64,000 nt of DNA, from contig NZ_JACA01000027.1 of the NCBI RefSeq assembly GCF_000520995.1, forward strand, positions 1-64,000, in the 5' to 3' direction. The first letter of the stretch is position 1. The number at the start of each line of letters is the position of its first letter. The translations under genes and the position numbers were made by a program. The notes below the pieces were generated by a model. That model did no database searches and was not told where the DNA came from. It saw only the letters and a program-made list of their open reading frames with translations. The stretch comes from Aquimarina macrocephali JAMB N27 (GTDB lineage: Bacteria > Bacteroidota > Bacteroidia > Flavobacteriales > Flavobacteriaceae). Positions 1 to 9,228 of the stretch are shown piece after piece.

Positions 1-180
1 TTTTACATAAACAACAAAATTATAGATGGTATAATACAGTATTATTATCCTTTCTCATATAATCATAAAAGACATTACAAAAAGAGCAGTCAAGCCTCCC
101 TAAAAGCCACGAATACCAACGACTACCCTACCCTACATATATATTATAGTATTAATCTGTTAAATTATATCTTATATATA
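1..180. other. non-coding region upstream of thrS
   Basis: No convincing coding sequence, tRNA or structured RNA can be seen. The stretch is AT-rich with several TATA-type runs. It probably holds the end of the upstream intergenic region; the thrS promoter lies just after it. Confidence 0.5.
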
Positions 181-211
181 TTGTATGGATTTTATTATCG
201 TATTATCTTTG
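181..211 (+). promoter_or_regulatory. thrS operon promoter (Bacteroidota type)
   Basis: TTG at 181-183 and TATCTTTG at 204-211 are 20 bases apart. They match the Bacteroidota primary-sigma consensus of a -33 TTTG and a -7 TAnnTTTG. The start of transcription would fall near 217, giving a leader of about 14 bases before the thrS ATG. Confidence 0.7.
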
Positions 212-230
212 CTCCTTTAATTAGAAAAAG

Positions 231-2177
231 ATGATCAAGATTACGTTACCAGATGGTTCGATTAGAGACTACAATAGCGAAGTTACTGCTATGGATGTTG
301 CAAAAGATATTAGTGAAGGTTTTGCCAGAAATGTAATTTCTGCAAAATTTAACGGAACTACTATCGAAACCTCCACAGAATTAACCACAGATGGTAACCT
401 TGTTTTATTCACATGGAGAGATGATGAAGGTAAAACAGCATTTAGACATTCTACATCTCATGTCTTGGCTCAAGCTCTTGAAGATTTATACCCTGGGGTT
501 AAACTATCTATTGGCCCGGCTATAGATAACGGATTCTATTATGATGTAGATCTGGGGGATCAAGTTATTTCTGAAAAAGATTTTAAAGCTATCGAAGACA
601 AAATGCTTGAAATCGCAAGAGGAAAGCATAATTTCAAAATGAGATCTATTTCTAAAGCTGATGCTTTGGCTAAATACAAAGAAGAGAACAATGAATATAA
701 GGTTGAGTTAATTGAAAACCTAGAAGATGGCACAATAACATTTTGTGACCACGATACTTTTACTGATTTATGCCGAGGAGGACACATTCCTAACACAGGG
801 CTTATTAAAGCTGTAAAAATTATGAGTGTTGCAGGAGCATATTGGCGTGGTGATGAGAATAATAAACAATTAACAAGAGTTTACGGAACCTCTTTTCCGA
901 AACAAAAAGAATTAAAAGAATATTTAGAATTACTCGAAGAAGCTAAAAAACGGGATCACAGAAAACTAGGTAAAGAACTTGAACTTTTTACTTTTTCTCA
1001 AAAAGTAGGTCAAGGATTACCTCTTTGGCTTCCTAAAGGAGCTGCTCTACGTGATCGTTTGGAACAGTTTTTGAAAAAAGCACAGAAGAAAGCTGGTTAT
1101 GAAATGGTAGTTACACCTCATATTGGCCAAAAAGAATTATATGTAACTTCTGGTCATTATGCAAAATATGGAGAAGATAGTTTTCAACCTATTAACACTC
1201 CCGCTGAAGGTGAGGAATTCTTGCTAAAGCCAATGAATTGCCCTCATCATTGTGAGATTTATAATACCAAACCATGGTCGTACAGAGATTTACCTATACG
1301 ATATGCAGAATTTGGCACCGTATACAGATACGAGCAAAGTGGAGAACTTCACGGGCTTACTCGCGTAAGAGGGTTTACTCAGGATGATGCTCATATTTTT
1401 TGCACTCCTGATCAATTAGATCTAGAATTCAAAAAAGTAATTGATTTAGTCTTGTATGTTTTTAGCTCTTTAGGTTTTGAAAATTTTACAGCTCAGGTAT
1501 CTGTAAGAGATTTAGAAAACCCTGATAAATATATTGGAGATGTAGAAAATTGGGAAAAAGCAGAAAATGCTATTATAAATGCAGCAAAAGATAAAGGGTT
1601 AAATTATGTAATCGAAAGCGGAGAAGCTGCTTTTTACGGACCTAAGCTCGATTTTATGGTAAAAGATGCATTAGGCAGAAATTGGCAACTAGGAACTATA
1701 CAAGTAGATTATAATCTACCTGAGCGTTTTGACCTTACTTATAAGGGTAGTGATAATGAATCTCACAGACCAGTAATGATTCACAGAGCTCCTTTTGGTA
1801 GTATGGAACGATTTATTGCTATCTTGCTAGAACATACGGGAGGTAATTTCCCTCTATGGCTAATGCCGGAACAAGCTATTATACTCTCTATCAGTGAGAA
1901 ATATGAAAAATACTCTGAAAAAGTTTTAAATTTGTTAGAAAATGACGAAATTCGCGCCCTTGCTGATCATAGAAATGAAACAATAGGTAAAAAGATTAGA
2001 GAGGCAGAAATGAATAAATTTCCTTATATTATCATTTTAGGGGAACAAGAAGAGAGAGACAACACCATATCTGTTCGCAAACATGGTGGTGAAGATTTAG
2101 GAGCTATATCAATTGAAGAGTTTTCTAAAATAATAAAAGAAGAAATTAAAAGAACGCTAAAACCGTTTAATGGATAA
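231..2177 (+). CDS. thrS: threonyl-tRNA synthetase
   Basis: This cytoplasmic enzyme charges tRNA-Thr with threonine. The 648-residue length is normal. The order is an N-terminal TGS domain (about 1-60), an editing domain with H73 and H77 (HSTSH) and a CRGGH motif near 185, a class II catalytic core and a C-terminal anticodon-binding domain. The core shows the zinc-site Cys in [10 protein letters not shown], the motif [11 protein letters not shown] and the motif [11 protein letters not shown]. It is the first gene of a translation operon with infC, rpmI and rplT, the order known in many bacteria. The ATG at 231 follows a good promoter by about 20 bases. Nothing is missing. Confidence 0.98.
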   Translation: MIKITLPDGSIRDYNSEVTAMDVAKDISEGFARNVISAKFNGTTIETSTELTTDGNLVLFTWRDDEGKTAFRHSTSHVLAQALEDLYPGVKLSIGPAIDNGFYYDVDLGDQVISEKDFKAIEDKMLEIARGKHNFKMRSISKADALAKYKEENNEYKVELIENLEDGTITFCDHDTFTDLCRGGHIPNTGLIKAVKIMSVAGAYWRGDENNKQLTRVYGTSFPKQKELKEYLELLEEAKKRDHRKLGKELELFTFSQKVGQGLPLWLPKGAALRDRLEQFLKKAQKKAGYEMVVTPHIGQKELYVTSGHYAKYGEDSFQPINTPAEGEEFLLKPMNCPHHCEIYNTKPWSYRDLPIRYAEFGTVYRYEQSGELHGLTRVRGFTQDDAHIFCTPDQLDLEFKKVIDLVLYVFSSLGFENFTAQVSVRDLENPDKYIGDVENWEKAENAIINAAKDKGLNYVIESGEAAFYGPKLDFMVKDALGRNWQLGTIQVDYNLPERFDLTYKGSDNESHRPVMIHRAPFGSMERFIAILLEHTGGNFPLWLMPEQAIILSISEKYEKYSEKVLNLLENDEIRALADHRNETIGKKIREAEMNKFPYIIILGEQEERDNTISVRKHGGEDLGAISIEEFSKIIKEEIKRTLKPFNG

Positions 2178-2210
2178 CGATAAATTAAGTTTAATTTAAA
2201 ATTTTAAGTC

Positions 2211-2762
2211 ATAGCAATAAGAAGAAGAAGGTCTCAAAAACCACTGAGAGTAATCAAAGAAGATGCACACAAAATCAATCATAAAATTCGTGTTGATGAA
2301 GTGCGCCTTGTAGGTGACAATGTAGAAGTTGGTGTTTACCCAACAAAAAAAGCGCTACAACTTGCTGAAGAGCAAGAACTTGATCTTGTAGAAATTTCGC
2401 CTAAAGCAGTGCCTCCTGTTTGTAAAATAATGGATTATAAAAAATTCCTTTATGAGCAGAAGAAAAGAGACAAAGCCTTAAAATCAAAGGCGACTAAGGT
2501 TGTTATTAAAGAAATTAGATTTGGTCCCAACACCGATGAGCATGATTATGAATTTAAGAAAAAACATGCTATTAAATTTTTATCAGAAGGAGCCAAATTA
2601 AAAGCTTACGTCTTTTTTAAAGGACGTTCTATCATATACAAAGATCAAGGTCAAATTCTACTGCTTAGATTAGCACAAGAGTTAGAAGAGTATGGTAAAG
2701 TAGAACAAATGCCAAAACTCGAAGGTAAACGAATGATTATGTTTATCGCTCCAAAAAAATAA
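2211..2762 (+). CDS. infC: translation initiation factor IF-3 (ATA start)
   Basis: IF-3 binds the 30S subunit, keeps it apart from 50S and proofreads start-codon choice. From the first conventional start, GTG at 2301, the protein would lose its first 30 residues. The same frame is open upstream to a stop at 2205-2207 and encodes [13 protein letters not shown] followed by [12 protein letters not shown], which is the usual flavobacterial IF-3 N terminus. The only sensible start is therefore ATA at 2211, giving 183 residues. IF-3 genes are known to use rare starts such as AUU for self-repression, because IF-3 discriminates against them. The C-terminal domain is complete ([17 protein letters not shown]). 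The gene lies 33 bases after thrS. Confidence 0.93.
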   Translation: MAIRRRRSQKPLRVIKEDAHKINHKIRVDEVRLVGDNVEVGVYPTKKALQLAEEQELDLVEISPKAVPPVCKIMDYKKFLYEQKKRDKALKSKATKVVIKEIRFGPNTDEHDYEFKKKHAIKFLSEGAKLKAYVFFKGRSIIYKDQGQILLLRLAQELEEYGKVEQMPKLEGKRMIMFIAPKK

Positions 2763-2822
2763 GAAATTCCTATTATAAGGAATAATTAAGATAATAAGTG
2801 AGATTCTAAAAACAAGGATACA

Positions 2823-3020
2823 ATGCCTAAAATGAAAACAAAATCCAGTGCAAAGAAGCGTTTTAAGCTTACCGGTACTGGTAAAATCAAAAGAAAGCAC
2901 GCTTTTAAGAGTCATATTTTGACAAAAAAATCTAAAAAACGTAAGCTTGCCTTAACGCACGCAACATTAGTGCACAAAAGCGATGAAAATAGTATTAAAG
3001 AACAATTACGTTTAAAGTAA
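2823..3020 (+). CDS. rpmI: 50S ribosomal protein L35
   Basis: This small, very basic protein of the large ribosomal subunit has 65 residues, the family's usual length. It begins [20 protein letters not shown], the family signature, and continues with [17 protein letters not shown]. It sits 60 bases after infC and before rplT, the standard order. The infC-rpmI-rplT group is usually regulated by IF-3 and L20. Confidence 0.98.
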   Translation: MPKMKTKSSAKKRFKLTGTGKIKRKHAFKSHILTKKSKKRKLALTHATLVHKSDENSIKEQLRLK

Positions 3021-3161
3021 TTCTTTTTTAATCAGGTTAGAATTAGTATAAACCCAGGAGTTAGGCCTATAAATTTTAGATTCACAATTTTCGAATTAAG
3101 ATTTAAAGTTTAAAAGATCAAGTGTCGATTGTCGACCGCCTACTACTAAAAAATTTAAATT
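3021..3161 (+). promoter_or_regulatory. rpmI-rplT intergenic leader, possible L20 control site
   Basis: This 141-base gap is long for two genes normally close together. It holds a small hairpin, GTCGA-TTG-TCGAC at about 3123-3135, upstream of the rplT start, and a self-complementary TAGGCCTA near 3062. In E. coli L20 represses its own operon through a structure in this region. Whether this sequence folds in that way is not shown. Confidence 0.3.
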
Positions 3162-3506
3162 ATGCCAAGATCAGTAAATTCTGTTGCTAAAAGAGCTAGA
3201 AGAAAAAAAGTTCTCAAGCAAGCAAAAGGTTATTTCGGACGTCGTAAAAACGTTTGGACAGTAGCGAAAAATGCGGTTGATAAAGCGATGCAATACTCGT
3301 ATAGAGACCGTAGAGCAAAAAAGAGAACTTTCCGTGCATTATGGATTACTCGTATTAATGCGGGTGCCCGTTTACATGGTATGTCTTATTCTCAATTTAT
3401 GGGAAAAATAAAAGCTAATAATATCGAATTAAACCGTAAGGTTCTTGCCGATTTAGCGATGAACAACCCAGAAGCTTTTCAAGCAATTGTAGAAAAAGTA
3501 AAGTAA
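3162..3506 (+). CDS. rplT: 50S ribosomal protein L20
   Basis: L20 binds 23S rRNA early in 50S assembly and in many bacteria represses its own operon. The 114-residue length is normal. The signature [40 protein letters not shown] and [20 protein letters not shown] blocks are all present. It is the last gene of the operon, followed by a strong terminator. Confidence 0.98.
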   Translation: MPRSVNSVAKRARRKKVLKQAKGYFGRRKNVWTVAKNAVDKAMQYSYRDRRAKKRTFRALWITRINAGARLHGMSYSQFMGKIKANNIELNRKVLADLAMNNPEAFQAIVEKVK

Positions 3507-3540
3507 TTCTTTTAGTAAAATAATACAATCTCACTTATAA

Positions 3541-3571
3541 AAAATCCTGCTTTTGAAGCAGGATTTTTTTT
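3541..3571 (+). terminator. rho-independent terminator after rplT
   Basis: A perfect 12-base-pair stem, AAAATCCTGCTT with AAGCAGGATTTT, has a three-base loop and is followed by a run of T. It ends the thrS-infC-rpmI-rplT transcript. Confidence 0.92.
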
Positions 3572-3682
3572 ATACCTAACATTTAAGACATAATGCATTT
3601 CATCGTAAAAAAACAGCATTTAATCCGTTAAAAAGAATAAAGATTGGTATTTTTTCATTACTTTTAAGAAAACTGAATAGAT

Positions 3683-4090
3683 ATGAAAAAAAAACACTTT
3701 TTGCTTATATCAACTTTACTTTTAATAAGCCAGGGATTACTGGCACAAGATCATACTACACATTCTAATAATAGCAATTTAGGAGCAGAGCAAATTTTTG
3801 GTCTTTTAGAAATGCCTTTTCTTGCCATTGCACTTGTGTTTAGTTTTCTTACAGCAACAAAGTTAAAAGGAGGGAAATTTGGATCAGGAATGACGCTACT
3901 TGCTTGGGGGTTTGTAGTTATGGCTCTTGGACATCTCCATATGCAGATAGCTCATATCTTTGGCTATAATATTTTCAAGAATATATTTGGAAATACTTTT
4001 GGCAACTACATTTGGTTTATCGCACTAATTCTGACATGGGGTTTATCAGCATTAGGCTTTTACAAAATATATAAAGCTAGCAAAATATGA
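3683..4090 (+). CDS. small exported/membrane protein of unknown function
   Basis: I do not recognise this 135-residue protein. It has a signal peptide ending LLISQGLLAQ, then a short His/Asn-rich stretch (DHTTHSNNSN) and three predicted membrane segments at about 36-58, 67-87 and 107-130. The second segment carries several histidines (GHLHMQIAHIFGYN), which might bind a metal or heme; that is a guess. The stop is only six bases before the hybrid histidine kinase start, so the two are probably co-transcribed and it could be a membrane input or accessory for the kinase. It is clearly a real gene from its signal peptide and spacing. Confidence 0.75.
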   Translation: MKKKHFLLISTLLLISQGLLAQDHTTHSNNSNLGAEQIFGLLEMPFLAIALVFSFLTATKLKGGKFGSGMTLLAWGFVVMALGHLHMQIAHIFGYNIFKNIFGNTFGNYIWFIALILTWGLSALGFYKIYKASKI

Positions 4091-4096
4091 CCCTAG

Positions 4097-6871
4097 ATGA
4101 TCTTAAAATGGTTTAAAAGAATAACGACCGCCAAGAAAACCAGTCCTCAAAAAAGCCAAGAAGAGCAAGAAATTATTGATCTAATTGATTTTCTTTGGAA
4201 AGAGATTGACATATCTAAGAATACTTCTAATCTAAAAATAAAAGTTACAGCTTTTAGAGAATTTTCTTATGTAAAAAAAATTGAATTTTTACCAGAACTA
4301 TACTTATTTCTAGAAGAGTATATTACAGAAAAAAATACGGTACGCCGGCCTAGCAAACAATTTGTGCGTAATCAAATTATAGAAAGGTATAATTCTGTAT
4401 TCAAACACACATCTTTCAAATTAATATTTGATCCATTAAAAGAACAAGAATTAATCTTATGTAAAGTTTTTCTCTCTAAAGTATTAGAGAAATCTTCAGA
4501 ACTGATTGGTAGTTATAATGATACTAAAATTATTCAGATCAAAAAATATCTGAATACTCCATATGATTTTCGAACTATTGACCTAATCAAGGAGAGAAAA
4601 AACCTATTAGAGTTTTCTAATCAGATTTTTCTTAAAATCAAAAACAGTTTAGGTATAAACGCAATTACTAATATCTATTTACTTATCTATAAAAAGCATT
4701 TTCAATCTTATCATTTATTAGACTCATTTACTGCAACACTAAATGTAATTCCCGAAGAAATTCTTGCTAAAGATCTTATCAATTTCCCTAGTAAACAACA
4801 AATGCATAAGATGTTGCAGAAACAGCTCTATAGCCTAGAGGAAATCAATGAAAGGCTTACCGAAGAAGTTATTGAGAGAAAAAAAGTAGAGGAAGAATTA
4901 AAATATAGTGAGCATTTAAACACAACTATTTTAGAGACAGCAATGGATGGTGTTGTTTTGGTAAATAGTAAGGGAATTGTATTAAATTGGAACAAACAAG
5001 CAGAAAACATACTAGAGCTAAAAAGAGAAGAAACGATTGGTCACAGTATCTACTCATTAGTCCCATATAAGCTTAGACAAGAGTTAAAAAGGAGTTTTAG
5101 CAACTATATACATACCGGAGACGATGAACTGATCAATAAAAGAGTAGAAACCTCGGTAAATAGAAAAAATGGTTCTATTGTATATATAGAACTTACAGTC
5201 ATTGCTATTGAAACCAAAGATGATTATCTTTTCAACGGTTTTTTCAGAGATATAACAAATCGAAAAATTATTGATAATGAAATTAGAGAAGCTAAGGTTA
5301 TAGCAGAGAAATCTGCTAAGGCAAAAACCGTTTTTCTATCTAATATGAGTCATGAAATCAGGACTCCTCTTAATGTTATTTTGGGACTTACAGGTATTTT
5401 ACAAAAAAGCAACTTTACAACTTCTCAAATTGACAAAAAAAACTTGGACGGAATTCAATTTTCTGCCGAAAACCTTTTGATATTAATCAATGACATTCTT
5501 GATTTTTCTAAAATTGAAGCTGGGAAACTCACATTACATAATACAGATTTTAGTCTTAAGGAATTAATTACTAACATCTCGCGTGGTTTTAAAATAAAAG
5601 CAGATGAAAAAGGTTTAAAATACACAACGCTTATTGACCCTTCTGTACCTAAATTTATTATTGGAGATCAGCTTAGGCTAAATCAAATTCTAATCAACCT
5701 AATAGGTAATGCAATAAAGTTCACTCAAACCGGTGAGATAACGATACAGGTAAAAACAGAAGAATCAAACACAGAAGGAATCACTATCAATTTTTCTGTT
5801 AAAGACACAGGAGTTGGTATCCCTGAAGATAAGCTTAAGAATATTTTCGAAAGCTTTTATCAAGTGCACAAACCAGGAAAAAATAAGATAGAAGGAACAG
5901 GGCTTGGCCTCTCAATCTCTAAACAACTTATTGAATTACAAGGAGGAATACTTAATGCTGAAAGTAAACCAGGACTCGGGTCCATTTTTGATTTCTCTAT
6001 TACATATGCTAAAAGTAATTTTAGATCTACAGAAATAAATAAGAAACATACTACTATGTCTGAAAATAACCATAACCTATCCGGGATGAGAGTACTGGTT
6101 GTTGAAGACAACAAAATGAATCAGTTCTTTATAAAACAATTATTCTCTAATTGGCATATAGATACGCATATAGCAGATAACGGAATGATTGCATTAGAAA
6201 AACTTAAGAGTTTTACCTATGACCTAATACTCATGGACATGCATATGCCGGTAATGGATGGTCCAGAGGCTACAAAAATCATAAGAAGTTCTAATGATGA
6301 TAAAATTAATAAAATACCTATAATAGCTTGTTCGGCAGATGTGTTCCCAGAATCAAAAAAGAAAGCAATAGAGTCTGGAATGAATTTTTACCTTACTAAA
6401 CCATTAAGTGAACAAGCTCTTGAAGAAGTACTGTTAAGTATCCAATCAAAAAACTTACAAAACGACACCATTATTTCTAGCAATATTGATAATACCGATA
6501 CGTCAGCATCTTTAGAAGTTAAAAGACTCTGTGACCTGTCTTTTCTGAAAAAAACTTTTGATAATGATACCGAAATCATTCAGGGAGTTTTACAAATGTT
6601 CATTGATGAAACCCCCAAGGATTATCAAAAACTAAAACAGGCCATTGAAGAAAAAAACTGGGACGTGACACAAGAAATCGCGCATAAACTTAAATCCAGT
6701 TTTAAAACTATTGGCTTAAAAAATGAAACAGATATTCTACAAAAAATAGAATATTCTTCAAAAGAAAAATTAGAATTTAGTCTACTCAAAGAATACTTTC
6801 TGACATTAGATCAATCTTACCTTAAAATCATCGAAGAAATCAATCAGCATATACAAGATTTATCTTCTTAA
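4097..6871 (+). CDS. hybrid sensor histidine kinase with PAS, REC and HPt domains
   Basis: This is a complete phosphorelay protein of 924 residues. The first 240 residues resemble nothing I know and show no membrane segment. A coiled-coil (about 245-270) and a PAS domain (about 270-390) follow. The HisKA box SHEIRTPLNVILG has the phospho-acceptor His419. The ATPase domain has N-box NLIGNAIKFT, DTGVGIPEDKL and GTGLGLSISKQ. A receiver domain has Asp714 in LILMDMHMPVMDG and TKP at its end. The C-terminal HPt domain has His863 in AHKLKSSFKTIG. It appears cytoplasmic. The partner response regulator is not nearby, so its output is unknown. Confidence 0.93.
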   Translation: MILKWFKRITTAKKTSPQKSQEEQEIIDLIDFLWKEIDISKNTSNLKIKVTAFREFSYVKKIEFLPELYLFLEEYITEKNTVRRPSKQFVRNQIIERYNSVFKHTSFKLIFDPLKEQELILCKVFLSKVLEKSSELIGSYNDTKIIQIKKYLNTPYDFRTIDLIKERKNLLEFSNQIFLKIKNSLGINAITNIYLLIYKKHFQSYHLLDSFTATLNVIPEEILAKDLINFPSKQQMHKMLQKQLYSLEEINERLTEEVIERKKVEEELKYSEHLNTTILETAMDGVVLVNSKGIVLNWNKQAENILELKREETIGHSIYSLVPYKLRQELKRSFSNYIHTGDDELINKRVETSVNRKNGSIVYIELTVIAIETKDDYLFNGFFRDITNRKIIDNEIREAKVIAEKSAKAKTVFLSNMSHEIRTPLNVILGLTGILQKSNFTTSQIDKKNLDGIQFSAENLLILINDILDFSKIEAGKLTLHNTDFSLKELITNISRGFKIKADEKGLKYTTLIDPSVPKFIIGDQLRLNQILINLIGNAIKFTQTGEITIQVKTEESNTEGITINFSVKDTGVGIPEDKLKNIFESFYQVHKPGKNKIEGTGLGLSISKQLIELQGGILNAESKPGLGSIFDFSITYAKSNFRSTEINKKHTTMSENNHNLSGMRVLVVEDNKMNQFFIKQLFSNWHIDTHIADNGMIALEKLKSFTYDLILMDMHMPVMDGPEATKIIRSSNDDKINKIPIIACSADVFPESKKKAIESGMNFYLTKPLSEQALEEVLLSIQSKNLQNDTIISSNIDNTDTSASLEVKRLCDLSFLKKTFDNDTEIIQGVLQMFIDETPKDYQKLKQAIEEKNWDVTQEIAHKLKSSFKTIGLKNETDILQKIEYSSKEKLEFSLLKEYFLTLDQSYLKIIEEINQHIQDLSS

Positions 6872-6909
6872 ATACATAAAAAAAGAAAACATTTTTTATT
6901 GGCTATTAT

Positions 6910-6917
6910 TATCTTTG
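6910..6917 (+). promoter_or_regulatory. -7 element of a near-leaderless promoter
   Basis: TATCTTTG matches TAnnTTTG exactly and ends five bases before the ATG at 6923. Transcription would start at or next to the start codon. No clear TTG is seen at the -33 distance. Confidence 0.5.
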
Positions 6918-6922
6918 CGTTT

Positions 6923-7732
6923 ATGCAAAACCAGATAAAAAGCTTTCAGAATGATAAAATAAAATTTCTTAACCAACTTAAAGAAAAATCGAGAGTTCGC
7001 AAAAGAGAGAAACGTTTTATTATTGAAGGTAAACGCGAAATTACATTAGCCATTCAGGGAGGATATACGATCACTCAACTTTATTATTGTTCTTCCATTA
7101 TTCCTCTTACAGAAATTTCGACACTAATTACTGCTTCTCAACATCAAATTGAACTGTTTGAGATTACTTCAGAAATATATCAAAAATTAGCCTATAGAAC
7201 CACAACAGAAGGAGTCTTAGCTATGGCTATTTCAAAAGATATTGACATTAATAATTTCGCACTATCATCAAAAAACTCTTTGATCCTTGTAGCAGAGTCT
7301 CCTGAGAAACCTGGTAATATCGGTGCATTATTACGTACTGCAGATGCTGCTCAATTAGATGCTGTTTTCATTGCAAACCTAAAAACAGATATATACAATC
7401 CCAATATTATACGATCTAGCGTTGGATGTATATTCACCAACAAAATAGCAACCGGATCTTCTGGTGATATTATAGACTTCTTAAAAAAGCACAACATAAA
7501 CATTTATGGAGCGGCATTACAAAAATCAATAGATTATCACACCCAGGATTACACTAATCCCTCTGCTATAGTGGTTGGTACCGAAGCTACAGGATTGAGT
7601 GACATTTTTTTAGAAAGCGCAACTCAAAATATTAAAATACCAATGAGTGGCGTAATAGACTCTATGAATGTTTCGGTCGCTGCCGGAATTCTTATTTTTG
7701 AAGCAAAGCGTCAACGAGGGTTCACAGTCTAA
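6923..7732 (+). CDS. TrmH/SpoU-family RNA 2'-O-ribose methyltransferase
   Basis: Members of this SPOUT family methylate ribose 2'-OH groups in tRNA or 23S rRNA. I place the start at ATG 6923 (MQNQIKSF, 269 residues). The longer reading from TTG 6899 would add a hydrophobic stretch and lie over the promoter element. The N-terminal substrate-binding domain has KRFIIEGKREI. The knotted methyltransferase domain carries motif 1 (ESPEKPGNIGALLRTADAA), motif 2 (VVGTEATGLSD) and motif 3 (IPMSGVIDSMNVSVAAGILI). The conserved Asn and Arg of GNIGALLR and the NVS triad are present. The exact RNA target cannot be told from sequence. Confidence 0.92.
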   Translation: MQNQIKSFQNDKIKFLNQLKEKSRVRKREKRFIIEGKREITLAIQGGYTITQLYYCSSIIPLTEISTLITASQHQIELFEITSEIYQKLAYRTTTEGVLAMAISKDIDINNFALSSKNSLILVAESPEKPGNIGALLRTADAAQLDAVFIANLKTDIYNPNIIRSSVGCIFTNKIATGSSGDIIDFLKKHNINIYGAALQKSIDYHTQDYTNPSAIVVGTEATGLSDIFLESATQNIKIPMSGVIDSMNVSVAAGILIFEAKRQRGFTV

Positions 7733-7826
7733 AAGATTAAAAATAGTACTGAAAATCAATTAAAAATCATTAACTTACCACTTCCTACATATCCCAAATC
7801 TTTAAACTACTAATTGCTCTAAACCA

Positions 7827-9059
7827 ATGACCCCCAATTCCCTTTTTTATTTATTAATAGCTATTATTATTATTGTATTTCTAATAGATTCTTTATTAGA
7901 CATTCTTAATTCTAGACACTATAACAATCAAATTCCCGAAGAACTTACAGACGTTTACCCCGAAGAAGAATATCAGAAATCCATAGCATACAAAGAAGCT
8001 AATTTCAAATTTAAATTAGTTTCCTCTACTATTTCATTGTGTATAATGCTTGCATTTTTCTTTTTAGATGGATTTGCTTTAGTAGATACGATATCAAGGA
8101 ATATTTCAGATAATTCAATTATAGTTGGTCTTCTTTTTTTTGGAATTATAATGATTGGTAGTGATATTCTCTCTACTCCTGCTACTTACTATAAAATTTT
8201 TGTTATTGAAGAAAAATTCGGTTTCAACAAAACCACTACAAAAACCTTTTTTATTGATAAAATAAAAAGCATTATCATGATGATGATTGTAGGAGGAGGA
8301 CTTTTGGCATTGATTATATGGTTTTATCAAATTACAGGAAACTCTTTTTGGATTTATGCCTGGACATTAGTATCTATATTTACATTGGCAATGAATATGT
8401 TTTACGCAAAACTTATTGTTCCAATTTTTAATAAACAAACCCCTTTAGAACCTGGAGAACTAAGAAATACGATTGAAGCTTATTCTAAGAAAGTTGGTTT
8501 TCAATTAAAAGACATTTTTGTTATTGATGGTTCTAAAAGAAGTACTAAAGCAAATGCTTACTTCTCTGGTTTTGGAAGTGAAAAAAGAATCACTCTTTAT
8601 GACACATTAGTCAATGACCTTGATAATGAAGAGATTGTAGCAGTACTAGCACATGAAGTTGGGCATTATAAAAAAAGACATGTGATCGTTAATTTGTTTT
8701 TATCCATTGCACTTACAGGTTTAACATTATGGTTTTTATCTCTTTTTATTGCAAATCCACTCCTATCTGAAGCACTTGGAGTAGAAACTCCTTCGTTTCA
8801 TATTGGGCTTATAGCTTTTGGGATTTTGTATAGTCCGATTTCTGAAATAACGGGGTTAATAATGAATATAGTTTCTAGAGCTTTCGAGTACCAGGCAGAT
8901 AACTATGCGAAGGAAACTTATAATAACGAAGCCCTAATTAATAGTTTGAAAAAACTTTCAAAAAATAACCTTAGCAACTTAACCCCTCACCCTGCTATGG
9001 TATTTATTCATTACTCACATCCTACTCTTTTACAAAGAATTAAAAATCTTAGGAAATAA
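7827..9059 (+). CDS. M48-family membrane metalloprotease (CAAX protease 1/Ste24-like)
   Basis: This is an integral membrane zinc protease of 410 residues. The zinc motif HEVGH is at 276-280 (VLAHEVGHYKKRH), and the third ligand is probably the Glu of FEYQADNYA near 355. At least five hydrophobic segments flank it, as in yeast Ste24. Bacteria lack prenylated CAAX substrates, so the role is probably quality control of membrane or exported proteins; this is inference. The neighbours do not narrow it further. Confidence 0.9.
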   Translation: MTPNSLFYLLIAIIIIVFLIDSLLDILNSRHYNNQIPEELTDVYPEEEYQKSIAYKEANFKFKLVSSTISLCIMLAFFFLDGFALVDTISRNISDNSIIVGLLFFGIIMIGSDILSTPATYYKIFVIEEKFGFNKTTTKTFFIDKIKSIIMMMIVGGGLLALIIWFYQITGNSFWIYAWTLVSIFTLAMNMFYAKLIVPIFNKQTPLEPGELRNTIEAYSKKVGFQLKDIFVIDGSKRSTKANAYFSGFGSEKRITLYDTLVNDLDNEEIVAVLAHEVGHYKKRHVIVNLFLSIALTGLTLWFLSLFIANPLLSEALGVETPSFHIGLIAFGILYSPISEITGLIMNIVSRAFEYQADNYAKETYNNEALINSLKKLSKNNLSNLTPHPAMVFIHYSHPTLLQRIKNLRK

Positions 9060-9228
9060 ATCCCTTACTCAAGACTTGGTGGTTACATTTCTTAATTGTA
9101 TTTTTAATTATTAATGACAAAAAAAATATAGTTTACTCATTAATCTCAAGGCACAATTTTGTCGGTTAATATTACTCGGGGATATCACACACGATACTTA
9201 ATAGGGCTTTCTTAAAAAACTTTATGTT

